From positions 186,325-229,338 of the forward strand of contig JACAAZ010000008.1 in NCBI GenBank assembly GCA_013376995.1: a stretch of 43,014 nucleotides of DNA. Direction: 5' to 3'. How positions within the stretch are numbered: the stretch's first letter is position 1; each line of letters opens with the position of its first letter. The position numbers were made by a program, and so were the translations under genes. This document shows positions 34,764-42,952 of the stretch, piece by piece. A model generated the notes under the pieces. That model was not told the DNA's origin and did not search any database. It worked only from the letters and a program-made list of their open reading frames with translations. The DNA is from Bacteroidota bacterium (GTDB lineage Bacteria > Bacteroidota > Bacteroidia > Bacteroidales > UBA4417).

Positions 34764-37364
34764 ATGAGCGATAATAATCCGGCCGGAAGCACAACGAACC
34801 CATTGCAACCCGAAAACCAGGATCTTTATAGGAGAATGGTGGAAGATTCCCGCGATGGTATCTGTATCACCCAAAACGGTATGTTCAAGTATGTGAACAA
34901 GGCTTTTTGCGATATGCTTGGTTACTCTGCCGAAGAACTCACAACCCTTACGGGGCCGGACCTGCTGGCGCCCTGGGATAAGGAAAGGGTTGTAGCCCAG
35001 CATTACCGCAGGATGCAAGGGGAACATGGGAAGGAGGTTGACAATATTACAATGATCAGGAAGAATGGCTCATACATTGATATTGAAATGAGCGCCAATT
35101 CTATCCGTTATAATAATGATTTTGCATCATTCATTTCTGCAAGAGACATTACGGAGCGAAAGCGCATGCAGGAAGCCCTCGAAAAAAGCGAGCAGAAATA
35201 CCGCATGCTGATAGAGAATGCACAGGATGGGATCATCATTACCCAGGACGGGAAATTCAAGCTTGTTAATAAGGCATTTTGTGATGTTGTAGGATATTCA
35301 GAAGAAGAACTTTTAGATTCGGATTTCCTTGCCCTGGTTGCAAATGAAGATAAGGAACGCCTGAAACAATATCATGTTTTGCGAATGAGCGGCAGTAAGC
35401 ATCATATGATATATGAAGCCCGTGCATATTCGAAATCCGGCAAACTTATCGACTTCGAAATTAACACCACTTTCGTTGAATTCAACGATCGCCCTGCAAC
35501 CTTTATCATCCTCAGGGATCAGACCGAACGCAGAAAGCTCGAAGAACAGCTGAGGAACAATGAAAACAAGTATCGCCGGCTGTTTGAAGCTGAATCCGAT
35601 GCAATCTTTCTCATCGACAAGGAAAGTGGGAATATCCTGGATGCCAATCCGGCCGCTTCAAATATTTATGGATATTCTCATGAGGAGTTTCTGAAACTAC
35701 GCAATCTAGATATGTCTGCTGAACCTGAAAAAACAAAGGTTGCAACCCAGCATGATTCTATTTATGTCCCAGTGCGTTATCATAAAAAAAAGGATGGAAC
35801 TGTTTTCCCGGTAGAAATTACTGCAGGTATAACAGAACTTGATAATCATAAGGTCCATATAATTACAATCCGCGATATTTCTGAACGCCTGAAGATCCAG
35901 GAAGCCCTTGCTGCCAGTGAACACAAATACAGGGAACTGACAGAGATGCTCCCTCAGGCTATTTATGAGCTGGATGCTGAAGGGAAACCAACCTACATGA
36001 ATAAAGCAGGACTTGCAGCATTTGGTATTGAGAAAGATGCTGGTGACAAGAAAGCCTTCGATTTTTTCGTTCCTGAAGATATGGAGCGAATGAAGAACTC
36101 TTTAAGGCTGGAATCTTTATACGTTCAGACAGAAGACGGAATAAGTCACCCATTGCCTTCAGAACCAATGGATTTTACTGCTCTTAGATCTGATGGTACA
36201 ACATTCCCGGTACTGATCTATGGGACTGCCATAGTTGAAAATGGCAAAGTAGTCGGCTCCCGGGGTATCATTGTGGATATTTCTGAACGAAAAGCCATGG
36301 AAGAAGCTCTGCGCAGGAGCGAAGACAGGTACAGGCGTGTGATCCAGAGCCTGCAGGAGGGCTTGTTCGTGATCCAGGATGAGAAATTCATCTTTGTGAA
36401 TGAGGCAATTGTTACTATCCTTGGGTATACTGTTGAAGAAATGATGGGTGAATCCTTTTATAAAGTTGTCCCTCCTGACAGGGTAGATCAGATTAGGATG
36501 ATGCACCAGGAACGTAAGAAGGGAGATAAAAACTCATGGAGCTATGAATATACGCTACTGCACAAGGACGGAGTTACCCGAATCCCGGTGATTCTTTCCA
36601 CCAACCAGACCGAATTTGATGGTAAGATGGCGGTAGTTGGAACAGCAAAAGACATTACTGACCGTATTAAAGCCGAGGAAGAACTGAAAATGGCGCATCG
36701 CCGCCTGGAAGAGATCAACCACCGGCTGGAGGAGACCATTGAAGAAAGGACACGCGAACTCACTGAAGCCAATACGCAGCTGCTAAAGGTCCAGAAAGAA
36801 AACCTCCAGTCACAGTTTGATGTGCTGAAGCAGCAGGTCAACCCTCATTTCCTTTTCAACAGCCTGAATGTTCTTACTTCCCTGATCCGCCTGGAACCGG
36901 ACCTGGCGGAGAAATTTACTGAGCATCTCTCGAAGGTTTACAGGTACGTGCTGGAAAACAAGGATAATGAACTGGTACAACTGAGTACCGAGCTCGATTT
37001 CCTGGATGCCTATCTCTTCCTTCTCAATATCCGCTTTATGAACAAGTTGCAGGTGAATATCAATATCAGCGACCGGCATAAGGATGGCCAGGTTATCCCA
37101 CTTGCCATGCAATTGCTGATTGAGAATGCCATCAAGCATAACGCCATGTCGAAGAAATCACCATTGGTTATCGACATATTTGTGGATGACCAATGCTACC
37201 TGAACATCATTAATAACCTCCAGGCCCGGGAAGCTCATATGTCATCAACCGGGGTAGGATTGCAGAATATCCAGAACCGTTACAGGCTGCTGAACAATAC
37301 AGTCCCTCAATTTGAAAAGACTGAAACCCAATTTATTGCCAGGATCCCCTTGATTTGTGATTAA
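34764..37364 (+). CDS. cytosolic five-PAS LytS-type sensor histidine kinase
   Basis: An 866-residue kinase with no signal peptide or membrane helix. Five PAS/PAC units start near residues 22, 146, 270, 389 and 523 (for example GYSAEELTTL, GYSEEELLDS, GYSHEEFLKL), each ending in a DIT/DIS-ER linker. A coiled coil (about 632-690) leads to the His_kinase domain with His695 in QQVNPHFLFNSLN. The HATPase domain has the N-box LLIENAIKHN and GVGLQNIQNRY. It belongs to the LytS/YehU class, which works with LytTR regulators, and two such receivers follow directly, the first ORF starting 31 bases later. It should sense internal ligands or redox/energy state through the PAS domains; no heme or flavin motif could be identified. 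Confidence 0.93.
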   Translation: MSDNNPAGSTTNPLQPENQDLYRRMVEDSRDGICITQNGMFKYVNKAFCDMLGYSAEELTTLTGPDLLAPWDKERVVAQHYRRMQGEHGKEVDNITMIRKNGSYIDIEMSANSIRYNNDFASFISARDITERKRMQEALEKSEQKYRMLIENAQDGIIITQDGKFKLVNKAFCDVVGYSEEELLDSDFLALVANEDKERLKQYHVLRMSGSKHHMIYEARAYSKSGKLIDFEINTTFVEFNDRPATFIILRDQTERRKLEEQLRNNENKYRRLFEAESDAIFLIDKESGNILDANPAASNIYGYSHEEFLKLRNLDMSAEPEKTKVATQHDSIYVPVRYHKKKDGTVFPVEITAGITELDNHKVHIITIRDISERLKIQEALAASEHKYRELTEMLPQAIYELDAEGKPTYMNKAGLAAFGIEKDAGDKKAFDFFVPEDMERMKNSLRLESLYVQTEDGISHPLPSEPMDFTALRSDGTTFPVLIYGTAIVENGKVVGSRGIIVDISERKAMEEALRRSEDRYRRVIQSLQEGLFVIQDEKFIFVNEAIVTILGYTVEEMMGESFYKVVPPDRVDQIRMMHQERKKGDKNSWSYEYTLLHKDGVTRIPVILSTNQTEFDGKMAVVGTAKDITDRIKAEEELKMAHRRLEEINHRLEETIEERTRELTEANTQLLKVQKENLQSQFDVLKQQVNPHFLFNSLNVLTSLIRLEPDLAEKFTEHLSKVYRYVLENKDNELVQLSTELDFLDAYLFLLNIRFMNKLQVNINISDRHKDGQVIPLAMQLLIENAIKHNAMSKKSPLVIDIFVDDQCYLNIINNLQAREAHMSSTGVGLQNIQNRYRLLNNTVPQFEKTETQFIARIPLICD

Positions 37365-37395
37365 CCAGAAACTCTATTTACTAAAAACTGCTGAA

Positions 37396-37809
37396 ATGAA
37401 TATTTTAATAATTGAAGACGAACACTTAGCCGCACGCAGGCTTGAAAACATGATCCATGAATATGATCCTTCAATAAAAATTGTTGCTCAGCTTGAATCC
37501 GTAACCGAATCTGTTGAATGGTTCCGTAATAACCCCGCCCCGGATCTGATTTTCCTCGACATACACCTGGAAGATAATGTCAGTTTTGCCATTTTTAACC
37601 AGGTCACCATTTCCAGTCCATTTGTTTTTACAACGGCCACTGACCAGAAGTCAACCCGCGAATTTGAAGTTAAAAAGATTGATTACCTCCTGAAACCCAT
37701 CATCCAGAAAGAGTTGGTACAAATGATCGAAAAATACAGGAAGCTGCCCCTTTCTGAAAGGAAAGTGGTTGATGCAGAAACCTTCCGGAGTTTTATGAAC
37801 TGCAAGTAA
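37396..37809 (+). CDS. stand-alone receiver domain (LytTR regulator lacking its output domain)
   Basis: A 137-residue protein that is only a receiver. It keeps the acidic pair E7-D8, phospho-acceptor D55 (LIFLDIHLED), switch T80 and Lys100 (DYLLKP). It is closely similar along its whole length to the first 120 residues of the next gene (EDEHLAARRLENMIH versus EDEQLAARRLENMIH), so it arose by tandem duplication and lost the LytTR domain. The alpha4 segment differs sharply (ATDQKSTREF versus AFDEYAIRAF), which may alter dimerisation. The ATG at 37396 is preferred over an in-frame GTG at 37357 that overlaps the kinase stop. It could be a phosphate sink or competitor for the kinase. Confidence 0.85.
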   Translation: MNILIIEDEHLAARRLENMIHEYDPSIKIVAQLESVTESVEWFRNNPAPDLIFLDIHLEDNVSFAIFNQVTISSPFVFTTATDQKSTREFEVKKIDYLLKPIIQKELVQMIEKYRKLPLSERKVVDAETFRSFMNCK

Positions 37810-37821
37810 ATCCTCACCCCT

Positions 37822-38583
37822 ATGAAGGTAGTTATCATTGAAGATGAACAGCTGGCCGCACGAAGGCTTGAAAACATGATCCATTCTTTTGACCCGGGAA
37901 TAGTGGTCATGGCAAAACTTGAATCTGTGGAAGAATCCGTGGAATGGTTCAGGGGAAACCCTCAGCCGGACCTCATTTTCCTGGATATTCACCTGGAAGA
38001 TGACCTTAGCTTTGTCATATTCGATAAAGTTGAAGTGAATGCTCCCATCATTTTCACTACAGCTTTTGATGAGTATGCCATCCGGGCATTTAAGCTTAAA
38101 AGCATTGATTACCTTCTCAAACCTATCATACAGGAAGAATTAAATAATGCCATCAAAAAGTATAATGACCTGGTAACACCGGCTCATCCGACTGTGGATC
38201 TTACCTCGCTCTATGACCTGATCTCGAAGAAAAACCCTGAATATAAGGAGCGGTTTTCCATAGTTATAGGGCAGAAGATCAAGACTTTTACCATCACTGA
38301 AATAGCCTATTTCTATTCCGCGGAAGGAATAACCTTCGTGGTATTAAAGAACAAATCAGAATACCCGATCGACGACAGCCTGGAAGTATTGTCGCGGGAG
38401 CTGAATCCCAAGGACTTTTTCCGTATTAACAGGAAGTTCCTTGTAAAGATCGACTCCATCGCGAATGTCCATATTTATCCGAAAAGCCATCTGAAACTAG
38501 ACCTGGCACCTGCCCCGCAGGATGAGGTATTTGTAAGTATTGACAAGGTGACGCCGTTTAAGAACTGGCTGGATAATAAGTAG
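37822..38583 (+). CDS. LytTR-family response regulator
   Basis: A 253-residue LytR/AlgR-type regulator. The receiver (1-120) has E7-D8, D55 and Lys100 at the same positions as the preceding gene. The LytTR DNA-binding domain (about 145-250) shows ITEIAYFYSAEGITFVVL and FFRINRKFLVKID. It starts 12 bases after the stop of the stand-alone receiver and forms the output of the five-PAS kinase upstream. The target promoters are unknown; a self-regulated operon is a reasonable guess. Confidence 0.94.
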   Translation: MKVVIIEDEQLAARRLENMIHSFDPGIVVMAKLESVEESVEWFRGNPQPDLIFLDIHLEDDLSFVIFDKVEVNAPIIFTTAFDEYAIRAFKLKSIDYLLKPIIQEELNNAIKKYNDLVTPAHPTVDLTSLYDLISKKNPEYKERFSIVIGQKIKTFTITEIAYFYSAEGITFVVLKNKSEYPIDDSLEVLSRELNPKDFFRINRKFLVKIDSIANVHIYPKSHLKLDLAPAPQDEVFVSIDKVTPFKNWLDNK

Positions 38584-38824
38584 GAAGATAAAAGACAAAA
38601 GGAAAAAGACAAAAGGGGGCAGTGAGGAGATGGCGAGATGGCTAGAGGCGAGAGGCGGGATGGCGGGATGGCGGGATGGTGGGAAGTTTGAAGCCGGAAG
38701 CCGGAAGAATAACGCCGAACCCTTCTCCGCCTGAGGTGGACTGAACCCTTATTACCCTTGAACCCTTTTAACCCCAAACCCTAATAACCTATAACCAACA
38801 ACCAATAACTTCACCTCCCCCCCC
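38584..38824. repeat. low-complexity tract with GGCGGGAT tandem units
   Basis: An octamer GGCGGGAT is repeated three times and once more in changed form (38654-38685). Next come GAAGCCG doublets, a palindrome of the CCGCC-NNN-GGCGG family with a mismatch (38727-38739), and AACCCTT/ATAACC-like short units. The left part is purine-rich and the right part pyrimidine-rich. No gene or clear terminator is visible. Confidence 0.7.
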
Positions 38825-39352
38825 TCAAAACTCCATAACCCCCTGGCTACTCTCATGATCGAGCAACCACTTTTTTCTCCACAAACCTCCGCCATAGCCT
38901 GTCAGGCTTCCATTCTCGCCAATTACTCTGTGGCATGGTATTAATATTGAAATCCGGTTCATACCGTTTGCATGGGCGATAGCCCTGATAGCCTCCGGGT
39001 TGTGAAGAACCAGGGATTGTTGTTTATAAGAGCGGGGTGAACCGTAAGGAATGGTAAGGAGTTCCTGCCAGACGGCTTTCTGAAAATCGGTGCCGGCAAA
39101 TACCAGGGGGATATCAAATGATATACGTTTTTTCGCAAAATATTCAGACAGTTGTTTTTTCAGTTTCTGAAGATGTTTGTTGGAGCCATCAGAAATTTCT
39201 GCATCCAGCAATTTGCAGAGAGCTTCAATTTCTCTTTTCAACCTTTTCGGGTCATCGAATTCCAGGAGGCAGATCCCATCAGGAGTAGCGCCGGCAGTAA
39301 GGGTTCCGAGGGGAGTTTCGAATTGGTTGATAAGTATTTTTTGAGTTGCCAT
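38825..39352 (-). CDS. ogt: methylated-DNA-[protein]-cysteine S-methyltransferase
   Basis: A 175-residue suicide repair protein that removes methyl groups from O6-alkylguanine. The active site ILIPCHRVIG contains the acceptor Cys140. GTDFQKAVWQELLTIPYGSPRSY holds the DNA-recognition helix region with its conserved Tyr and Arg. Length fits the Ogt/Ada-C family. Two starts are possible: ATG 39352 (chosen) and ATG 39397. The second has GGAG at a good distance, but a -7-like box and a palindrome lie between them (39366-39390), which would place transcription start after the longer start. It is a single gene convergent with the response regulator. Confidence 0.93.
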   Translation of the reverse strand: MATQKILINQFETPLGTLTAGATPDGICLLEFDDPKRLKREIEALCKLLDAEISDGSNKHLQKLKKQLSEYFAKKRISFDIPLVFAGTDFQKAVWQELLTIPYGSPRSYKQQSLVLHNPEAIRAIAHANGMNRISILIPCHRVIGENGSLTGYGGGLWRKKWLLDHESSQGVMEF

Positions 39353-39365
39353 TTGTTTTTTTAAT

Positions 39366-39390
39366 AAACCTGTCAGGTTTAACAAATATA
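39366..39390 (-). promoter_or_regulatory. -7 box and palindrome before the methyltransferase gene
   Basis: On the minus strand TATATTTG (39390 to 39383) matches TAnnTTTG. Just downstream lies AAACCTGTCAGGTTT (39366-39380), a 7 bp inverted repeat around one base, at the expected transcription start. It could be an operator; the same motif also occurs as a common dispersed repeat in Bacteroidota, so function is uncertain. Confidence 0.4.
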
Positions 39391-39623
39391 ATTCCATTTA
39401 TTCTCCCATGCCGGCATTCACGGGAATCTTTCCGCCATTCACCGATTCTTCTTTTGCCACTCTTTTTAACAAGCTTAGTTTTGCTTCATCAAATAATTAA
39501 TGACAAAAAGAACCGCAAAAAGGAATCATTTCTGCAAATAATACCAGAAATCAAGTGACAGCGTTTAACTGTCAATTTCCCTCAGCAAAATATCCTTTTA
39601 TGTTCTATTTAACATTCTGAATT

Positions 39624-39920
39624 ATGAAACTGCTTGCCATCGAAAAAGAAATTTCAGAAGTAAACTGGAATGAAGAGAATGAAGTTCTCATCAATGAATC
39701 CTACAGGGTATATAAACTTTTCCAGGACGGGATCATCAGGGAAATTTATTTTAATGAAAACGAAAACGCAATCATCATGCTGGAATGTGCCTCAAAAGAA
39801 GAAGCGCAAAATGTCCTTGGAACTTTACCATTGGTTGAAGCTGGCTTGATAAGCTTTTCCGTTATGGAACTCCACCCGTATTCTGGCTTCGACAGGATAA
39901 TCTACAAAATGGTCAGCTAA
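39624..39920 (+). CDS. small YCII/muconolactone-isomerase-like protein
   Basis: A 98-residue cytoplasmic protein. The pattern LLAIEKEI, then RVYKLFQDGIIREIYF, IIMLECASKEEAQNVLGTLP and a C-terminal HPYSGFDRI resembles the small ferredoxin-like folds of the YCII / MIase group. I do not know a substrate. The gap to the methyltransferase gene (39398-39623) has no other feature, and a strong terminator follows at 40006. Confidence 0.72.
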   Translation: MKLLAIEKEISEVNWNEENEVLINESYRVYKLFQDGIIREIYFNENENAIIMLECASKEEAQNVLGTLPLVEAGLISFSVMELHPYSGFDRIIYKMVS

Positions 39921-40005
39921 TTCTTCAACTCTCCCCAGGTCAGAACCTGGATATAAGTTCACTCTTCTGACCTGTATATATATACTCACATTTTTTGCAA
40001 TACAA

Positions 40006-40045
40006 CAAGCAGCCTGTATATTATAGGCTGCTTGATTCTTTTATT
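40006..40045 (+). terminator. intrinsic terminator
   Basis: CAAGCAGCCT (40006-40015) and AGGCTGCTTG (40025-40034) form a perfect 10 bp stem with a 9 base loop, followed by ATTCTTTTATT. It separates the small gene at 39624 from the barrel gene at 40247. Confidence 0.88.
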
Positions 40046-40186
40046 AGTCTCATTATATTTAATTTACATATAATTTATCCTGCGATCAATTAATCCTATT
40101 TACTATTAAATATTATTGACTAATACTTATTTAATGCCCATATTGTTGCATTCAACCCCCTGAATTCGTCATCCACCGAATATTAG

Positions 40187-40217
40187 TTTCACGGGTCTGC
40201 TGAGCGAAATACTTTTG
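40187..40217 (+). promoter_or_regulatory. Bacteroidota-type promoter of the barrel/GIN pair
   Basis: TTTC (40187-40190; one base off TTTG), a 19 base spacer and TACTTTTG (40210-40217; exact TAnnTTTG). Transcription would start near 40224 and the ATG is at 40247. It lies downstream of the terminator at 40006 in the otherwise featureless, AT-rich gap 39921-40246. Confidence 0.6.
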
Positions 40218-40246
40218 CCTCATTAACCATTTAAAACTGTTAAGAA

Positions 40247-40903
40247 ATGAAAAAAATCAGCTTTGCAATTCTTATCCTTTTCACAGCAATTATAGGATAC
40301 GCACAGGATAATCAATCCAACACTAATGAACCTATAAAGACCCTGTTCGGCAGGAATAAAGATGCCAAACTCGGATGGTTTGTTGAATTTGACAACGGCT
40401 ACACTCAATTCGACAAACGCGATGTTAACATGAGCGGCTTCAACTTCGGGTTGATCGTAAATCACAATCTCAGCCTTGGATTTTCAGGATCCGGCTGGAC
40501 TAACCGCAATGATATGTATTACAACAATGTCGCCGATAGTACAGGCGCATACCTCGAAGGAGGAATGGGCCGGTTTATGCTGGAATACACCCTGAATCCA
40601 TCAGCCCCGGTTCACCTTACTTTTCCTATGATGATAGGTGTTGGCGGAGCCAGTTATGTAACCGACAAGGAATATTACGACTGGAAAGACAAGGATTGGA
40701 ATACGCATCACAAAACCATTGACACAGATGCCTTCTTTTCTTTCGAACCAGGTGTAAGGGCTGAAGTGAATGTGTTCAAATTCATGCGGCTGAATGCAGG
40801 TGTTAGCTATCGTTATGTCAGCGGACTGGAATTGGTTCATACGTCCGATAACCTGATGAATAATTTCTCAGCAACTGTAGGCTTGAAATTCGGAAAATTC
40901 TAA
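40247..40903 (+). CDS. outer-membrane beta-barrel protein of unknown function
   Basis: A 218-residue exported protein, signal peptide ending in GYAQ. The mature part has the alternating pattern of barrel strands (GWFVEFDNGYTQF, GFNFGLIVNHNLSLGFSGSG, RLNAGVSYRYVSG) and ends in SATVGLKFGKF with a terminal Phe. It resembles small porin-like proteins (outer membrane protein beta-barrel family) but no specific one is recognised. The GIN-domain lipoprotein gene starts 19 bases after its stop and shares the promoter at 40187. Confidence 0.78.
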   Translation: MKKISFAILILFTAIIGYAQDNQSNTNEPIKTLFGRNKDAKLGWFVEFDNGYTQFDKRDVNMSGFNFGLIVNHNLSLGFSGSGWTNRNDMYYNNVADSTGAYLEGGMGRFMLEYTLNPSAPVHLTFPMMIGVGGASYVTDKEYYDWKDKDWNTHHKTIDTDAFFSFEPGVRAEVNVFKFMRLNAGVSYRYVSGLELVHTSDNLMNNFSATVGLKFGKF

Positions 40904-40922
40904 TGCCTTATTAATTCAGGAA

Positions 40923-41573
40923 ATGAAAACACTCGTAATTATATTTCTGCTTTCATTGGGATTTTGGGGTTGCGAAAAAATTGCAACAGGGGAAGATGTG
41001 ATTTCCGGCAACGGAAGAAGGCAAACGGAAACCAGGAACCTGCAAGGTTTCTCCTCCATCGAAAGCAGGATAAGTGCCAACATCAACATTTACAAAAGCG
41101 ATAGCTTTTGCATCAGAATCACCGCCAGTCAGAACCTTCTCCCCTATATTCATACATCACTGATAAACTCAAGCCTGATCATTACCACTGGTGGCTATCA
41201 CCTCGTCACTGACTGCCCTGTTACCATCGATATTTATGCCCCGGATATTGAGGAGCTTAAGCTTAAAGGAACCGGGCAGGTACAATCCAATAGCCCATTA
41301 CGACGGATATTACTATCAGGATCAGGAAATATATCCTGCAGTGGGAAAACGGAAGATGTGGATGTTTTGCTTACGGGATCTGGAACAATAGACCTGTCAG
41401 CAATGCCGGTAAATACTGCTAATGTTAAACTCTTCGGAACAGGGGTTATCAAATTAAGAGCAAAGGAACAACTGGATATTTCCATAACCGGTGTTGGCTC
41501 GGTTTACTATGAAGGAACTCCAATGATAACACAAAAGATTACCGGAATCGGAAGTGTGGTGAAAGTCAATTAA
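40923..41573 (+). CDS. GIN-domain (DUF2807) lipoprotein
   Basis: A 216-residue lipoprotein with Cys17 (LGFWGC). The remainder is a right-handed beta-helix-like domain of the DUF2807 type, also called the auto-transporter adhesin head GIN domain. The signs are VISGNGRRQTETRNLQGF and repeated hydrophobic/Gly units (LKLKGTGQVQ, ILLSGSGNIS, VLLTGSGTID, VKLFGTGVIK, ISITGVGSVY). Such proteins are common in Bacteroidota envelopes, with no established function. It is the second gene of the pair with the barrel protein. Confidence 0.88.
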   Translation: MKTLVIIFLLSLGFWGCEKIATGEDVISGNGRRQTETRNLQGFSSIESRISANINIYKSDSFCIRITASQNLLPYIHTSLINSSLIITTGGYHLVTDCPVTIDIYAPDIEELKLKGTGQVQSNSPLRRILLSGSGNISCSGKTEDVDVLLTGSGTIDLSAMPVNTANVKLFGTGVIKLRAKEQLDISITGVGSVYYEGTPMITQKITGIGSVVKVN

Positions 41574-41584
41574 TGATTCATGAG

Positions 41585-41611
41585 TTGTATCAATAAAATA
41601 ATACAATTTTT
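41585..41611 (+). terminator. AT-rich terminator-like hairpin
   Basis: TTGTAT (41585-41590) pairs with ATACAA (41601-41606) and TTTTT follows. It begins 12 bases after the GIN gene stop. The stem is AT-rich and weak. Confidence 0.4.
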
Positions 41612-41685
41612 CAAAAAGCTTAATTCAGAAAAGCTTACACAGGATCACAAAATAGATCCAATCCTATAAAACAAACCTGGATTCC

Positions 41686-42759
41686 TTACCTGGAGCTGTC
41701 TCTTTTTGATGATGCCTCCAGGTTTACTATTTTGCCTGACATATCACTGGCCCTGGCTGCTTCAATCAATGTCATTACATGTATCCCGTCGTCAGCTGTC
41801 ACAGGAACAGCAACATTTTCAGTCAAAGCAGAATAGATTCCATTATAGAATTCCATATAATTTCCCTTTATGGAATCCACCTTTTGCTGCACTGACTTTC
41901 CTTCAGCCGAATAACTAAGCAGCCCCTTCTCACAATCCGGTTCTTCTCCCCAACCAGGTATGCCGGGCATTAAGCCCTTTAAAAGATCTGCCTCCTGCAC
42001 ATCAGCCCTTGATTTAAGGAAACTGCCTTTAGTCCCTTTAATGTTATAAGCCGATCCGGGAACTTTTTCCATCAGGCTGCTTTTCAACCGAACCTTAAGC
42101 CCAGGGTAATAAAGGTTGATATCAAACCAGTCATCCACCTGCGATCCTGGCCGGGTGATCCGCAGATCCGCCTTCAGGGATTCCGGCATTCCAAACAACA
42201 CCAGCGCCTGGTCAATGATATGAGGGCCCAGGTCCATGAGCAGACCGGCTCCGGGGTTCGGTTCTTCTTTATGACGTTTTGGACTTAGTTCGGGTTTAAA
42301 CCTCTCAAACCGGATTTCTGCATCTACGATTTCTCCTAAAAACTTACTTTCAACAAACTGCTGAACAGTGAGGAAATCGCTGTCCCATCGGCGGTTCTGA
42401 TAAACCGCCAGCATTTTCCCTTGTTTTTCGGCTAAAGATCTTAGTGATTTTGCTTCTGCAACAGAAGTTGTAAATGCCTTCTCAACAATTATATTTTTTC
42501 CTGCTTCCAGGGCCCTGAAGGCATACTCGTAATGTGTAAATGTGGGTGTATTAATAACTACCAGCTCAATAGATTGATCATCCAAAATCTCTTCAATGGT
42601 TTCAAATGATTTACCGGAAGGATAACTCTGTTTTAAACGCTTTTCATTTCTTTCCCATGCCCCGGCAAGCTCAAACCCTGGATGTGCGAGTATGAAAGGC
42701 GCATGAAATGCCCTGCCGCTTAATCCGAATGAAAGTAAGGCTGTTGAAATGATCTTCAT
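41686..42759 (-). CDS. Gfo/Idh/MocA-family NAD(P)-dependent oxidoreductase
   Basis: A 357-residue dehydrogenase. The N-terminal Rossmann fold (about 1-120) starts with ALLSFGLSGRAFHAPFI, the variant nucleotide-binding motif of the YdgJ/YhhX-like subgroup. The catalytic Lys sits in IIVEKAF, where most members have EKP, so Pro is replaced by Ala. The C-terminal domain has VYQNRRWDSDFLTV and MDLGPHIIDQALVLFG with its conserved His. It should oxidise or reduce a sugar or polyol using NAD(P); the substrate cannot be named. It is convergent with the GIN gene and divergent from the partial gene at the window end. Confidence 0.92.
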   Translation of the reverse strand: MKIISTALLSFGLSGRAFHAPFILAHPGFELAGAWERNEKRLKQSYPSGKSFETIEEILDDQSIELVVINTPTFTHYEYAFRALEAGKNIIVEKAFTTSVAEAKSLRSLAEKQGKMLAVYQNRRWDSDFLTVQQFVESKFLGEIVDAEIRFERFKPELSPKRHKEEPNPGAGLLMDLGPHIIDQALVLFGMPESLKADLRITRPGSQVDDWFDINLYYPGLKVRLKSSLMEKVPGSAYNIKGTKGSFLKSRADVQEADLLKGLMPGIPGWGEEPDCEKGLLSYSAEGKSVQQKVDSIKGNYMEFYNGIYSALTENVAVPVTADDGIHVMTLIEAARASDMSGKIVNLEASSKRDSSR

Positions 42760-42824
42760 GGAAAGGGTTCCTGATTAGCGAAAATACGAACCATTCCAAC
42801 TCAATTTTATAGAGTTCCAAGATA

Positions 42825-42858
42825 AAAGTCGTCCGACTTCTTGAACTCGGACGACTTT
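42825..42858. repeat. perfect 12 bp stem-loop
   Basis: AAAGTCGTCCGA (42825-42836) and TCGGACGACTTT (42847-42858) with a 10 base loop. It lies between divergent genes, so it is not placed to end either transcript; a dispersed palindromic repeat or RNA leader structure is more likely. Confidence 0.65.
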
Positions 42859-42884
42859 GATTTCTTTATATAAATGTATATATT

Positions 42885-42892
42885 TATATTTG
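42885..42892 (+). promoter_or_regulatory. -7 box before the partial secreted-protein gene
   Basis: TATATTTG fits TAnnTTTG exactly, within a long AT-rich stretch (42866-42898). A TTTG at 42856-42859 is 25 bases upstream, longer than the usual spacing. The GTG start at 42953 is 60 bases downstream. Confidence 0.35.
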
Positions 42893-42952
42893 TATATGTG
42901 TGGGGATAATATTTAGATCTGATTACCATCAAACCCAAAAACCTAACCACCA

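Noticed and set aside
37396-37809. treating the bare receiver as a pseudogene
   Set aside because: The frame is intact, all phosphorylation residues are present and it has a proper stop before the next start, so an active protein is at least as likely.
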